Shown: positions 53,523 through 63,584 of the stretch, piece by piece
Layout: each line of letters begins with the position of its first letter
Position numbering within the stretch: position 1 is the stretch's first letter
Assembly: GCA_039621445.1 (NCBI GenBank)
Contig: CP154954.1
Location: forward strand, 10,621,521-10,685,520
DNA from: Euglena gracilis
Taxonomy: Eukaryota; Euglenida; Euglenophyceae; Euglenales
Length of the DNA: 64,000 nt
Reading direction: 5' to 3'
The notes under the pieces: model-generated
The model's database searches: none
What the model was told of the DNA's origin: nothing
What the model saw: the letters and a program-made list of their open reading frames with translations, nothing else
Program-made: the position numbers and the translations under genes

Positions 53523-53989
53523 CAGGGTTGGATGGGAAGCCTTGAGGGGGGGGGGGTCGGACCCCCCCCCCCGACACGGAGGGGGGGTCGGACCCCCCCC
53601 CTCCTACCTCGAAACTGAGGGGGGGCCGAAAAATTTCGATTCCATGGACGGGCAAAGGGCCGGAAATCGGGTCGAAATTGGTTAAAAAAACCCAAATCCA
53701 AAAATGCTCATTTTTTGAAATTTTTTGAATATTTTTTGGGGGGAAAACGCCAACACATCAAAAAATGGGCATTATGTCCAAAAGTGAGCAAAAGGGGTGT
53801 TTTTTGCTCATTTTCCTGCGCACAGCGCCGGAAGAAAATTTTCTGCAATTTTTGGCACCTGGGGTGGGGGTCCGGACTCCCCCTCCCAACATCTGGGGGG
53901 GGGGGTCCAGACCCCCCCCCCCCCCCACCTTACCCCCCTAGTGGGGGGGGGGGGGGTTGGGACCCCCCTACCACCTACCTCAATAGCTG
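53523..53989. mobile_element. hAT-type element, family I, complete
   Basis: The left tip is CAGGGTTGGATGGG, the right end ACCTCAATAGCTG, and the 8-bp duplication AACGGCAC (53515-53522, 53990-53997) is exact. It contains paired tcggaccccccc blocks, gcacagcgccggaag, and no ORF. A truncated relative is at 24365-24710. Confidence 0.85.
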
Positions 53990-54599
53990 AACGGCACTTA
54001 TCATTTTGTGTGCGCTGACCTCCGCCGGGCTCCCAAACGTCCCTGGAGATGCCTGGGATGTTTGTGATGCGGTGTGTCCGTAGTGTGTCCTGGCCGTCGA
54101 GCCACGAGGTGTTTGCAATATGTTTGCATATATCCTCCCCTATTCCTCCCCCACTGTCGTTGGCGACCCTTGGAGACACTCAACAATCATCTGGTATGAT
54201 GATCTTTCTGTCCGGTTCCCTTTGGGTAGTGAACACAGTTTTTTTGGCAGATAAATGTGTTCAGTCCACGTGTGCAATGTCAATAAATGCGTTCAGATCA
54301 CGATTTTTTTGTGCAGGAAACCGTGTTCAGTCCACGTTTACAGTGTCAATAAACGTGTTCAGATCACGATTTTTTGTGCAATAAAACGTGTTCAGTCCAC
54401 GTGTGCAGTGTCAACAAACGTGTTCAGTCCACGTTTATCGTCGCTGCACACGTGGACTAAACACAGTTTTTCACGACGCTGTACATCGTGGACTGAACAC
54501 AATTTCAAACGCCCTTTTGCATAGCTCCAAAGGTTTGAAAAACTGCTCAAAGAAGGTTCGCAATGAGATCCAAAATGGACAGAGCTGGGTTCAAGAGTT

Positions 54600-55060
54600 G
54601 TGACCATTTTTGGTAAATTTTCGGGCAGTTTTTCAATCATTTCAGGCCGTTTTTTGAGATAGTCGACCATTTTTGGATATCTTACAGTTTGGACTATTTT
54701 GGGTTATGGTTGGGCCATTCTTCGAACAATTTTTTCAAACCATGTCAGTCCATTTCGGGTCATTTTTGTCATTCGCCACAACTCATTTTTTTCAATTTGT
54801 ACAGGTTTGATGATTCAAAACACAGTTCTCACAACATTAAAAGAAGAATTTTGTTCCGAAACACAAATTATCAGGGTGTCTAGAGGAGGATGTTTGAGGG
54901 TGGCAAAAAAATAACTTGTGCGGACACCTAAATTCTGGCGCTTAAATTTCCATCTCGCTTCTCGGCCACTCACTACCTCGTTGTGGGCACCACAGTGGTG
55001 AAATGCAATGAACATTTTCTTGTTTCATCCGTTGGCAAGACACCAACTCCGTTCTGAGTC
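54600..55060. other. Probable non-coding; one weak exon
   Basis: A minus-strand frame at 54815-55015 (NEVVSGREARWKFKRQN) is open without clear splice edges. The rest holds ttttgggccattc words. Confidence 0.35.
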
Positions 55061-55296
55061 CATGTGCCTTACAAGCTTTTAAAATTTGTGTCTCAGGGTG
55101 AAGTGTTTGCTACAAAAAACTTTAAGCAAGTGGTTTTTTATTTCCAAAAACTTGCCCCCCCCCCCCAGCTCACCCCTTTGACTCCTAAAAAAATGGGAAA
55201 TTTTCTACAACTGATTGTGATCAACAAAATTATCAAATTGGCATTCAACGTGTTTCCCAAAAAAATGCCCCACCACCAAAATGTTTCCAGACCATT

Positions 55297-55625
55297 GTTG
55301 GGGCGACGGCAGTACAGCTGGGGTTTTTTTGGGGACCCCCCCTCCCCCCCCCCTGAACAGTTGGGATTTTCGGGACCCCCCCCCTGGTGCTGCCCCCCCC
55401 CCGAGACAGATGAAAATTTTGGCACCAAAAATGGCCTTTTTAGACCAAAAAAAGGCCTTAAAATTTTTTTCCGGCGCCTTCGTGGTTTTTGGCCGATTTT
55501 TGAGGGGGGGTTGGCAGTACAGTTGGGACCCCAGGACCCCGCCACCGGTGTTGAGACAGTACAGCAAAAAAGGTGCCAAAAATGCAAAAAAAACCTGACT
55601 CGGGACCCCCCCCTGCCAACGCTCC
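55297..55625. repeat. Dispersed repeat family G, copy 1
   Basis: ggggcgacggcagtacagc, gagacagatgaaaatttt, ttttccggcgccttcg, gttggcagtacagttggg and ttgagacagtacagcaaaa occur in the same order as 58917-59262. C-runs lie at both ends. Confidence 0.85.
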
Positions 55626-56110
55626 GTTGTACTTGCTTGGGGTGGTTCGGGTCACGGGGGTCACGGGGGGGGGGGGGTCACGTGGTGGGGGGATCACGGG
55701 GGGAACACCGCATTTTTGGTGGCCAAATTAGGAATCACCGAGCACAATTTTTTTGGGAAAAATCCATAAATTAGGAATCCCAACACCTAAAATTGGGATT
55801 TTGACACCAAATTAAAAATCACCAACCCCAAATTTGAAAAATTCATGCTTCAAAATTAGGAATCTACCTGAAAATATCATGAAATTAGGCATCACTGGCC
55901 AAATTTCTTCCTGTAAAAATTTGGCTGAAAAGGGTCGTAGGTCGGGTCACGGGGGGTCACGGGGGGGGGGTCATGGGGGGGTAACGGGGAGACACCCCCC
56001 TTTGAAGGGAAAACCTTTGGGAGGGGACATGGTCGTTCAGAGCCATTCCCGCCCCCCGGAGCTTTACGGCCTGGTGGGAACAGGGGGGGTGAAAATCCAA
56101 CGCCCCACAA
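55625..56110. repeat. ggtcacgggggg repeats and spacer
   Basis: Runs of gggtcacgggg at 55650-55700 and 55940-55980 frame AT-rich DNA with caaattaggaatcac words. Similar runs are at 52970-53000 and 62835-62900. No gene is visible. Confidence 0.65.
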
Positions 56111-56499
56111 AAATTGACAAACAGTGGCGTTTTTGACGACGTTTGTTCACATGCAAATTGCCAAAAAGCTTTTCGGCATTTTGTTGCCGGTTATTCGTCC
56201 CGGTTTTTCTGGGGGGGTTATAAGTCAAGGTTGGTGGTTCTGGGGGGGGTCACAATGTGGGGACAGCTCACTATCATAGCACTTTTTTTGAAAGAACTTC
56301 CCCACACTGTTCCCATTGGGCCGCAAAGGGTCCCCGGGGAAAATAGGTCGGGGTGAACATCTTGGAGGGGGGGGGCATGGTATACCTCAAAATGGCCACC
56401 CGTGGAATCCCAAAAACGGCCACTCTGAAGGGGGGACATTTGGGGGGGGGTCAAATTCGGCTTCGGCGCCAAAAGAAAGTGGCCACTTTGAGGAGGGTA

Positions 56500-56880
56500 C
56501 CCTCACCCCCCCCCTATTTGGCTAATGGCCGGGCTCCTTCAGACCCCCAATTAGCCAATTAGGGGGGGGGGACAATTAGGGGGGGGGCTCGAGGACCCCG
56601 ACCCCATATTTTTTGACGTGTGCAAAATTGGTCGATTTTTTGTGCATTTTTGGATTGGTCATGACTTTTTCGTATCCGGCAATTTTTAACATTTTCAAAA
56701 CGGACGTTTTTGGAGGTTTTCTGAGCCCTTGCCGAAATTGGCCAAAGTAGGCCAAGGGAACGTCCATTGGCCAATTGGGCTAACCCCCCCCCCCTAATTG
56801 GCTAATGGACCTCCCTTAAGGACCCCCCAATTAGCCAATTAGGGGGGGGGGCAATTAGGGGGGGGTGAGGAGCCCATAGG
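56500..56880. repeat. attagccaattaggg inverted repeat pair
   Basis: The unit cccaattagccaattaggggg with its complement cccctaattggctaatgg occurs near 56505-56590 and 56780-56870, enclosing about 190 bp. It is a foldback outline without ORF. Confidence 0.75.
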
Positions 56881-58915
56881 TTAGGGGACGATCCCTAGTA
56901 TCTCTGGAGCCTTTAGTTTACCCGCAACTCCGCGCCAGTCCGGAGATATGGCCCGAGCAAAAAAGTTGTCTACCGTTTTTTTTCCGGGAAAATTGCAGGG
57001 TCATTCGACAATTTCAAAATATCTCGAAAACGCTGTGGAGTTGAGAAAAAGTAAAGAGTACCTCATCCCACAACTTTGGGACGCCCGATCGATCGGTATG
57101 CGCGGTTTGGGCCAACTCCTCGCCTAGCCCGAGATACGGCCGTTTTGTGGTTTTGGGCCAGTTTTGGCCAGTTTTGGCCGTTTCGGGCCCATTTGGGGCC
57201 CGAAACCGTAATTTGCCCGTATCTCGGGCTAGACGAGGAGTTGGAACCCAAACCAGGGGGTCAATCATTAGGTTTAGAGGGGGGTTTTGACCGTTTTTGG
57301 GGGTTCCCGGGGTCTGGTTGTGCGATTTTGGGCCATTTTTGGATGTTCGGGGACCCCTGCAGGGGTTCGAGGGCTGCCGGGCTGGGGTCAAAAAATCGAA
57401 AAATTCAAAATATCTCGAAAACACTGTGGAGTTGAGGAAAAGTAAAGAGGACGTCCCTCCACAACTTTTGGACGCCCTATCGATCGGTATGCGCGGTTTG
57501 GGCCAACTCCTCGCCTAGCCCGAGAGTTTTGGGGTTTTGGGCCAGTTTTGGCCATTTCGGGCCTGTTTGGGCCCGAAACCGTATATTGGCCGTATCTCGG
57601 GCTAGACGGGGAGTTGGGACCCAAACCAGGGGTCAATCATTAGGTTCAGGGGGGGAGTTTGACCGTTTTTTTGGGGTTCCCGGGGTCTGGTTGTGCGATT
57701 TTGGGCCAGTTTTGGGTATTCGGGGACCCAGCGGGCGGCGTGAGGGCGGCTGGGCGACGGGGGGTCGGGTGGCAGGTCGGGACCCAAAATTTTGAAAAAA
57801 AATTTTCGCTCAAAAATACTTTCTTTCACTTCAGAACATCGAAAAAAGTGTTTTTGAGCGAAAAAAAAAATTTCCGACCCGGACCCCCCCCCCAGGCCCC
57901 CCCAGGTCCACCTGTCCCACTAGCCGGTGGACTTGGCCAATTTTGGGTCAAAAAGTCAAACAAATTCAAAAAAAAATTGCCCAAAACCATGTTTTTTGAC
58001 CTCCCGGACGCGAAAAAAGTGTTTTCGAGCCAAAAATGAACGTTTTTCGACCCGCCAGCGCCCCGTTTTGGGCCGCCAACCCATTGACTTTGGGTCAAAA
58101 CCGGGCGGGCCGGGCCGGGCCGCCGGCCGGGCCGGGCCGTGCCGGGCCGCCGGCCGGGCCGGGCCGGGCCGCCGGGCCGCCGAGCCGGGCCGGGCCGGGT
58201 CGCCGAGCCGGGTCGCTGAGCCGGGGTGGTCTTCCAAAGAGCTCAGCTCTCGTCACACCCTGGGTCGCTGAGCTCTTATCTCTTTAGAGTAAGAGCGAAG
58301 CTTACCACCCCCCCCCCCAAACCCCCCTGACCCCCCCCGCCCCCCCCCCTGAGTAGGCTCGGGCCTCCGCGGATTATCGATGTGACCTGATTTCCGGACC
58401 CGAAAAGTTAATAGCCTATAGGTTAGGAGAGGGTCCCTAGGTTGTCCAGAGCCCTCACTTTGCCCGCAACTCCACGCTAGGCCGGAGATATGGCCGGAGC
58501 AAAAAAGTTGTCTACCGTTTTTTTTTTCAAAGAAAGTTTGTTGGACCGGCAACAGGGGGTCATTTTTGGGGTCAAAAAATCGAAAAATTCAAAATATCTC
58601 GAAAACACTGGGGAGTTGAGAAAAAGTAAAGAGTACCTCATTCCACAACTTTGGGACGCCCCATCCACCGGTGTTCGCAGTTTGGGCCAACTCCGCGCCT
58701 GGGCCGAGATATGGCCGTTTTTCGGTCCAAATGGCCGTTTTGTACACTTTTCCCACTGTCCGACTTAGCCGTTTTCGGGCCAAAAAGTCAAAAAAAAATC
58801 GAAAAAAAATTTTCGCCCAAAACCATGTTTTTTGGCCACCCGGACCCGGAAAAAGTGTTTTTGAGCTGAAAATGAGCGTTTTTCGACCCGCCAGGGCCCC
58901 TTTTTGGTTCGCCAC
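56880..58915. repeat. Repeat family D, block 3
   Basis: It is the reverse-oriented counterpart of block 1: gccaactcctcgcctagcccgag, ggagttgggacccaaacca, caattaggttcaggg-type words, and gtcgctgagctcttatctc. Within it, 58105-58215 is a CCGGGCCG-type satellite. There is no gene. Confidence 0.9.
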
Positions 58916-58916
58916 C

Positions 58917-59262
58917 CCATTGGGGCGACGGCAGTACAGTTGGGGTTTTTTGGGGACCCCCCCCTCCCCCCCCCCCCTGTACAGTTGGGATTTTTGGGAC
59001 CCCCCCCCTGGTGCCGAACGGTCCGAGACAGATGAAAATTTGACACCAAAAATGGCCTTTTTGGACCAAAAAAAGGCCCTAAAAAATTTTTCCGGCGCCT
59101 TCGGCGCCGGTTTTTGGCCAACTTTTGAGGGGGGGGGTTGGCAGTACAGTTGGGACCCCAGGACCCCCCCCCCTGTGTTGAGACAGTACAGCAAAAAGTG
59201 CCAAAAAATGCAAAAAAAACTGACCTCGGGACCCCCCCTCCCCCCCCCCTGCCAAAGCTCCA
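58917..59262. repeat. Family G, copy 2
   Basis: It has the same module order as 55297-55625, inserted in family D sequence. The palindrome ccggcgccttcggcgccgg is intact here but broken in copy 1. Confidence 0.85.
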
Positions 59263-60455
59263 TTGATTTTGGGTCAAAACCGTGTCAAAAAAGTCGAAAA
59301 AAAGCGAAAGTTTTTTTGGCCCAAAACGATGTTTTATGGTCTCCCGGACCCAGAAAACATGTTTTTGAGCCTAAAATGAGCGTTTTTCGCGGGCCGGGCC
59401 GGAGTGGTCCCCCAAAGAGCTCAGCTCTACGTCACACCCTGGTCGCTGAGCTCTTATCTCTTTAGAGTAAGAGCGAAGCTTACCACCCCGGCGACGGGCC
59501 CCCCCCCCCCCCCCGCCCCCCCCCACACCCCCCCCCCCCCTGGGTAGGTCCGGAAACCCCGGGATTATCGATGTGACTGGATTTCGTGGCCCCCAAAGTG
59601 AATAGCCTGTGGTATGCGCGGTTTGGGCCAACTCCTCGCCTAGCCCGAGATACGGCCGTTTTGGGGGTTTTGGTCCGTTTTGCCAGTTTTGGCCATTTCG
59701 GGGCCCGAAACCGTAAATTGGCCGTATCTCGGGCTAGACGGGGAGTTGGGACCCAAACCAGGGGGTCAATCAATTAGGTTCAGGGGGGGGGTTGACCGTT
59801 TTTTGGGGTTCCCGGGGTCTGGTTGTGCGATTTTGGGCCAGTTTTGGGTAATAGGGGACCCCTGCAGGGGTTCAAGGGCGGTTGGGCGGGGGGGGTCGGG
59901 TGGCAGGTCGGGACCCAAAATTTTGAAAAAAATTTTCGCTCAAAAACACTTTTTTCACTTTAGAACATCAAAAAAAGTGTTTTTGGGCGAAAAAAATTTT
60001 CCGACCTGAACCCCCCCCCTGCCCCCCCTGTCTGGGGCCCGCCCCCCTGGCCGGTGGACTTAGCCATTTTTGGGTCAAAAAGTCAAAAAAATTCAATTTT
60101 TTTTCAACCAAAACCATGTTTTTTGACCTCCCGGACCTTGAAAAAGTGGTTTCGAGCCAAAAAAATGAGCGTTTTTCGACCCTCCAGTGCCCCGTTTTGG
60201 GCCACCAACCCATTGACTTTGGGTCAAAACCGGCCAAAAAAGTCGAAAAAAATCGAAAAAAAATTTTGCCCAGAACAATGTTTTTTGGCCTCCAGGACCC
60301 GTAAAACCTGTTTTTGAGCCGAAAATGAGCGGTTTTCGACCCGCCAGCCGGGCCGGGCCGCCGGGCCGCAGGGCCGTGCCGCCGGGCCGCGCCGGGCGCC
60401 GGGCCGGGCTGGGGTGGTGTCCCAAAGAGCTCAGCTCTACGTCACACCCTGGTGA
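59263..60455. repeat. Repeat family D, block 4
   Basis: gcgaagcttaccacccc, tatctcgggctagacgggg, gcgtttttcgacccgcca and a short CCGGGCCG satellite (60345-60415) repeat blocks 1-3. Confidence 0.9.
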
Positions 60456-60744
60456 GGGTAATCCACATTTGCCAAAAAAAATTGGTCACCTTGGGTGGAG
60501 GCACTTTGAGGGGGGTGAGGGTAAGTTGGGGGGGGGGGGTTAGATGGTGCTGGCTCAGGGAAAAAGGCTTGGAAAAAAAATGGTTTTTTATCCCACGACA
60601 TTGACCAGGAAAAGGGAGATTCCTTCGGTTGGCTTGGCGCTTTTTTCATGGTTTTCCATGGCCTGCTCAATGTTGTATGCTAGAGGTGGGGCAGGCATGC
60701 AGGCACACCGGGCCCGCTTGAGGCACCAGCTCCCATTGTAGCAC

Positions 60745-60806
60745 CTCAAATGTGTCGGCAGTGGAAGTGCAAAAAAGGATGTGGGGCCGCCATACTGAAC
60801 TTAAAA
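60745..60806 (-). CDS. Weak exon candidate, minus strand
   Basis: The acceptor is tccacacacag and the donor ACATTTGAG then gtgcta. One frame reads DFLSSVWRPHILFCTST. An ATG in good context (agtATGGCGGCC) opens another frame that stops after 15 codons. Function is unknown. Confidence 0.25.
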
Positions 60807-61056
60807 AGTCTGTGTGTGGAATTATAAACACTTTAAACAAGGTCAGTTTACAACGTTTTTGAAGGTTGCAAAAATAACTGCTCACTGTCTGCCATCAGTC
60901 TCAAAATGACTTGCCACCCGTCTCAAAATCCTTTCCATTGTCTCAAAACGTAACTGCAATTTTCTCAAAAGCAATTGCCACTTGTCTCACAATGAAATGC
61001 CAGATCCGATAAAGAAACACACCATCCCGGTTGGAGGGAACACTTGCTGGCTACAG

Positions 61057-61117
61057 AAAAGTTCAAAATGCTGTTTGAAGTCCCGCCAAATTACCTGTAC
61101 AATTTGAAAGATCAGAG
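61057..61117 (+). CDS. Internal exon, plus strand
   Basis: The acceptor is ttgctggctacag and the donor GATCAGAG then gtgatc. The only open frame reads KFKMLFEVPPNYLYNLKD. It is probably upstream of the exon at 61203, but the phases do not match, so another exon may lie between or one edge is wrong. Confidence 0.45.
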
Positions 61118-61202
61118 GTGATCTACCAAAGTGGAGGGAGTGCAGCAGCAACACTAGTCACACATGCATTTGTAACGTTAACGGCTTGCATTGTTTCTGC
61201 AG

Positions 61203-61321
61203 TACATAAATTTAACTTGCTTTCCAAATTGGAACAGCGCAACTCGGGAACCTTGTCCAACACGACAGTTTCCCGTGACAGGGTTGTTCAATTTGTGAAA
61301 ACTGCTCTGAAAGAAAGATAA
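61203..61321 (+). CDS. Terminal exon, plus strand
   Basis: The acceptor is ttgtttctgcag. The frame HKFNLLSKLEQRNSGTLS then TVSRDRVVQFVKTALKER ends at a TAA stop at 61319-61321. It is a basic helical C-terminus; the family is not recognised. Confidence 0.5.
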
Positions 61322-61391
61322 AATCCGTGAAACCTTTCCTTTCATTTTCGGTACATGAAAGTTAGGAAACACCTTGAGCACGTGAGTCCTA

Positions 61392-61566
61392 CCCCCCCCC
61401 CCATATTGTCCCACCGACCTCTCCCCAGGAGGCCCGACGGGACAATATGGGGGGGGGACAATATGGGGGTACCAAAGGAAATTTCATTGGCCGAGCCAAA
61501 AAAACCCCTCGTCGGCCGGGCCGAGGGACAATATGGGGGGGGACAATACGGGGGGGGGGGGGGGAC
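61392..61566. mobile_element. Small TIR element family F, copy 2
   Basis: ccccatattgtcccaccg at the left end is answered by gagggacaatatgggggg at the right. The interior is about 95% identical by eye to copy 3 at 62213-62388 (gtaccaaaggaaatttcattgg, cctcgtcggccgg). Confidence 0.85.
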
Positions 61567-61963
61567 ATTCGAGTCTCGGTAGGACTTTCCTCCAGGCGTA
61601 GGCCACCTCCCTGCGTTTTTCCAAAGCGCCCATAGGTAGCATTGCGAATTTCGCGTAATTTAAGATTTATAAATTACATTATGGTAACTTACTGAAATTT
61701 ATGAAATTTATGAAATTTATGAATTTATTTTGTTTGAACAATTCACCTTAGCCCCCTCCCCCAACCTCAAAAACCATATACCCTCACCCCCCCCCAAAGT
61801 GGCCAGGGTGCCGTGGGACCCTGAAATGGCCACCCTCGGGGGGGGGGGGGGCACGGACACTTTGGGGGGTGACAAGGGAGAAGGCACTGGCCACTTTGTT
61901 TGGGGGGGACAAATTCTGTCGTCCAAAGGTCCTTTATCTATTCAGACGCTTTTGATAGGCATC

Positions 61964-62039
61964 GTACATGTAGCTCAGTTGGTACTGCTGCGCTCGTTGA
62001 GTAAGCGAGCGGTCGTGGGTTCGAACCCCACCGTGTGTG
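61964..62039 (+). tRNA. tRNA-Thr(AGU)-like gene, aberrant
   Basis: The 76-nt length, A box tagctcagttgg, B box ggttcgaacc, a paired T stem (gtggg/cccac) and a 7-bp acceptor stem (three G-U) support a Pol III tRNA gene; ttttt follows at 62043. The anticodon stem ctcgt/gcgag pairs, with loop tgagtaa. By position the anticodon is AGU (Thr), but base 33 is G instead of the near-invariant U. The D stem has only two pairs. It may be a decayed tRNA or the head of a SINE. Confidence 0.5.
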
Positions 62040-62110
62040 CACTTTTTAACCATATTTGTAGGAGAAAAATCTTTTAATATTATACATTAGGCAAAAATAT
62101 GAGGAAAAGG

Positions 62111-62183
62111 TGCACACAGCAGGGTTCGAACCCGCGACCTCCCTGTCATGAAGCAAGCACTGTACCAACTGAGCTATGTGAGC
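62111..62183 (-). tRNA. tRNA-Met(CAU)-like gene, aberrant
   Basis: The A box tagctcagttgg, B box ggttcgaacc and T stem (gcggg/cctgc) are good; the acceptor stem pairs at six of seven positions; tttt follows. The loop ttcatga puts CAU in the anticodon with U33. The anticodon stem loses its two loop-proximal pairs, or pairs with one base slipped and an 8-nt loop. It may be a real but odd tRNA, or a pseudogene. Confidence 0.5.
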
Positions 62184-62212
62184 GATGCATACATTCTCAG
62201 AATCATCACTAC

Positions 62213-62388
62213 CACCCCCCCCCCCCATATTGTCCCACCGACCTCTCCCCCGGAGGCCCGAAGGGACAATATGGGGGGGGGACAATATGGGGGTACCAAA
62301 GGAAATTTCATTGACCGAGCCAAAAAAACCCCTCGTCGGCCGGGCCGAGGGACAATATGGGGGGGGGGACAATATGGGGGGGGGGGTA
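62213..62388. mobile_element. Small TIR element family F, copy 3
   Basis: It has the same ends and interior as copy 2 and sits 29 bp from the second tRNA-like gene. No target duplication could be read because the ends are C and G runs. Confidence 0.85.
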
Positions 62389-62545
62389 AAGGGTGTCAGC
62401 CATATTTTATGGAATTTGGATTTTGTGGAAGCCATCAACTCCAGCCAGTGGGGGGGGGGGGTGAAAAAAATGAAATAGGGGTGGGTGGTTAAAAAACAAA
62501 ACCAAAATAGGGGGGGCGATTTTTACCACAAAAGTGGAACCAAAA

Positions 62546-62617
62546 AAGACGAGGTGGGAATCGAACCCACGACCACACGGTTGACAGACAAACGCTGTAC
62601 CACTATGCCACTCGCCT
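62546..62617 (-). tRNA. tRNA-Asp(GUC)-like gene, aberrant
   Basis: The acceptor stem aggcgag/ctcgtct pairs at all seven positions. The T arm (gtggg ttcgatt cccac) is perfect, and tttttt follows at once. The loop ctgtcaa places GUC as anticodon. The anticodon stem (tttgt/ccgtg) hardly pairs and the D stem has two pairs. It shares these weaknesses with the other two tRNA-like genes. Confidence 0.45.
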
Positions 62618-62639
62618 TGTGATTCTAAGAGCTGCTTTT

Positions 62640-62905
62640 ACATTGGGGACAAGGCAGTACAGTTGGTCAAACCTTGGGACCCCCCCTCCCCCTGTACAGT
62701 TCCAACCCCCCCCCTCCCGGGACCCCCCCCTTCCCCCCCCCATTCCAACCCCCCCCCCGCGACAGGTGAAAAAAAAAATATTAAAAAACGGGTTGTTGTT
62801 TTTGAAACAAAAAAACATGCTTTTTTAAGGGGGTGGTGCGGGTCGCGGGGGGGGGGGTCATGGGGGGGGTCACGGGGCGGGGGGGGGGGGTCACGGGGGA
62901 AGTAT
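62640..62905. repeat. Family G fragment and ggtcacgggg run
   Basis: ggcagtacagttggtc and ctgtacagttcc flank C-runs, then gcgacaggtgaaaaaa. This echoes family G ends, followed by gggtcacgggg units. Confidence 0.65.
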
Positions 62906-63245
62906 GCCACTTTGCAGGTGGCCCGGAGGCAACATCCATGACGTTGCGTGATAAAATTGGTCATTTTTTTGAAAGGGAATTTTGTTAGGATTTTCTTGAC
63001 CAACACGTCTTTGGGATGAAGTTTGGGCCATTTTTGAGAAAATTCCGTTTTGGGTGGGGAAATGCACCAGTTTTTGGCACTTCTTTCAAAGGAAAAGTTT
63101 TTTGGCCATTTTTGGGTATGAAGGTGCATTGGGCGGATGCATGAAAGTTCATTGTTTTTTTAAAAAAATGCTTTAAAAAAAGAATGGCGAAGGATCGATT
63201 CTCGGGTCACGGGGAAAACAAAAAACCGTAATGACAACCGTAATT
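62906..63245. other. No gene seen
   Basis: AT-balanced DNA with ttttttgaaa words lies here. No splice-bounded frame is visible. Confidence 0.4.
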
Positions 63246-63249
63246 ACCA

Positions 63250-63504
63250 TGCCCCCCCATATAAGACCCCCCCTGGGATTTTGGCTCCCAAGGGAGATCA
63301 GGCAGTGAACTTTGGGTTTTTCGGGCGGGACCCCCCCCACCCCCCCGTCTTCATTGGAAATACATGGCGGTGAACTTCACCGGTGAACTTCACCGGTGAA
63401 GTTTCTCATTGAAATTCCTTTAGGGGCGAAGCCCCCAACCCCCCCCCCCCCCACCCCTGCCTAACCTCCGAGGGGGGGTCTTATATGGGGGGTCTCTGAG
63501 CCCT
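63250..63504. mobile_element. TIR element ending in ataagaccccccc
   Basis: ccccccatataagacccccc at the left is complementary to ggggggtcttatatgggggg at the right. The interior has ggtgaacttcaccggtgaac, itself palindromic, and no ORF. Confidence 0.8.
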
Positions 63505-63584
63505 TATCCCTTTATGGGTAAGAGCGAAGCTTACCCGTGGGGGAAACACCCCCCCCCCCGAACCCCCCCTCCCCCCCTCGGAGC

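Larger units (their letters stand above)
50864..54036 (+). pseudogene. Decayed copy of the element ORF
   Basis: Three segments align with the protein at 4319-4957: 50864-51026 (DRMAALNCFTEYIGVC, with a stop at GWARW*), 53154-53522 (RTYLNPLVFLHKVSD, SSPIVASSVSQFSKF), and 53998-54036 (YHFVCADLRRAPKRPW). The second segment continues LAAKALDEKLLDGRGIH and, after a frameshift, ITVVAAVQEKSILDVQ, about 40 codons absent from copy 1. It is broken by a stop, a frameshift and two insertions and cannot be functional. Confidence 0.75.
50654..54509 (+). mobile_element. TIR element with ORF, copy 2, interrupted twice
   Basis: The left repeat (tttgaaaccatgttcagag, gtgaaaaaccgtgttcaag) and right repeat (cacgtggactaaacacag, gtacatcgtggactgaac) match copy 1. 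About 66-bp direct repeats (gttcagtccacgtgtgca..gtgtcaataaacgtg, gttcagatcacgatttttt) replace the 41-bp units. Two hAT-type elements (51027-53145 and 53523-53989) are nested inside. Without them the element would be about 1.25 kb. Confidence 0.8.

Noticed and set aside
53416-53600. Apparent recombinase R-box (SNGTRVGWEALR) in element copy 2
   Set aside because: The TRVGWEAL part is encoded by the start of a hAT-type insertion at 53523; before insertion the frame continued directly to YHFVCADL.
55064-55774. 236-codon plus-strand ORF
   Set aside because: It runs through repeat family G, which recurs elsewhere with the frame broken.
61964-62617. Calling the three tRNA-like genes fully functional
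   Set aside because: D stems and two anticodon stems do not pair well, so they are reported with moderate confidence only.
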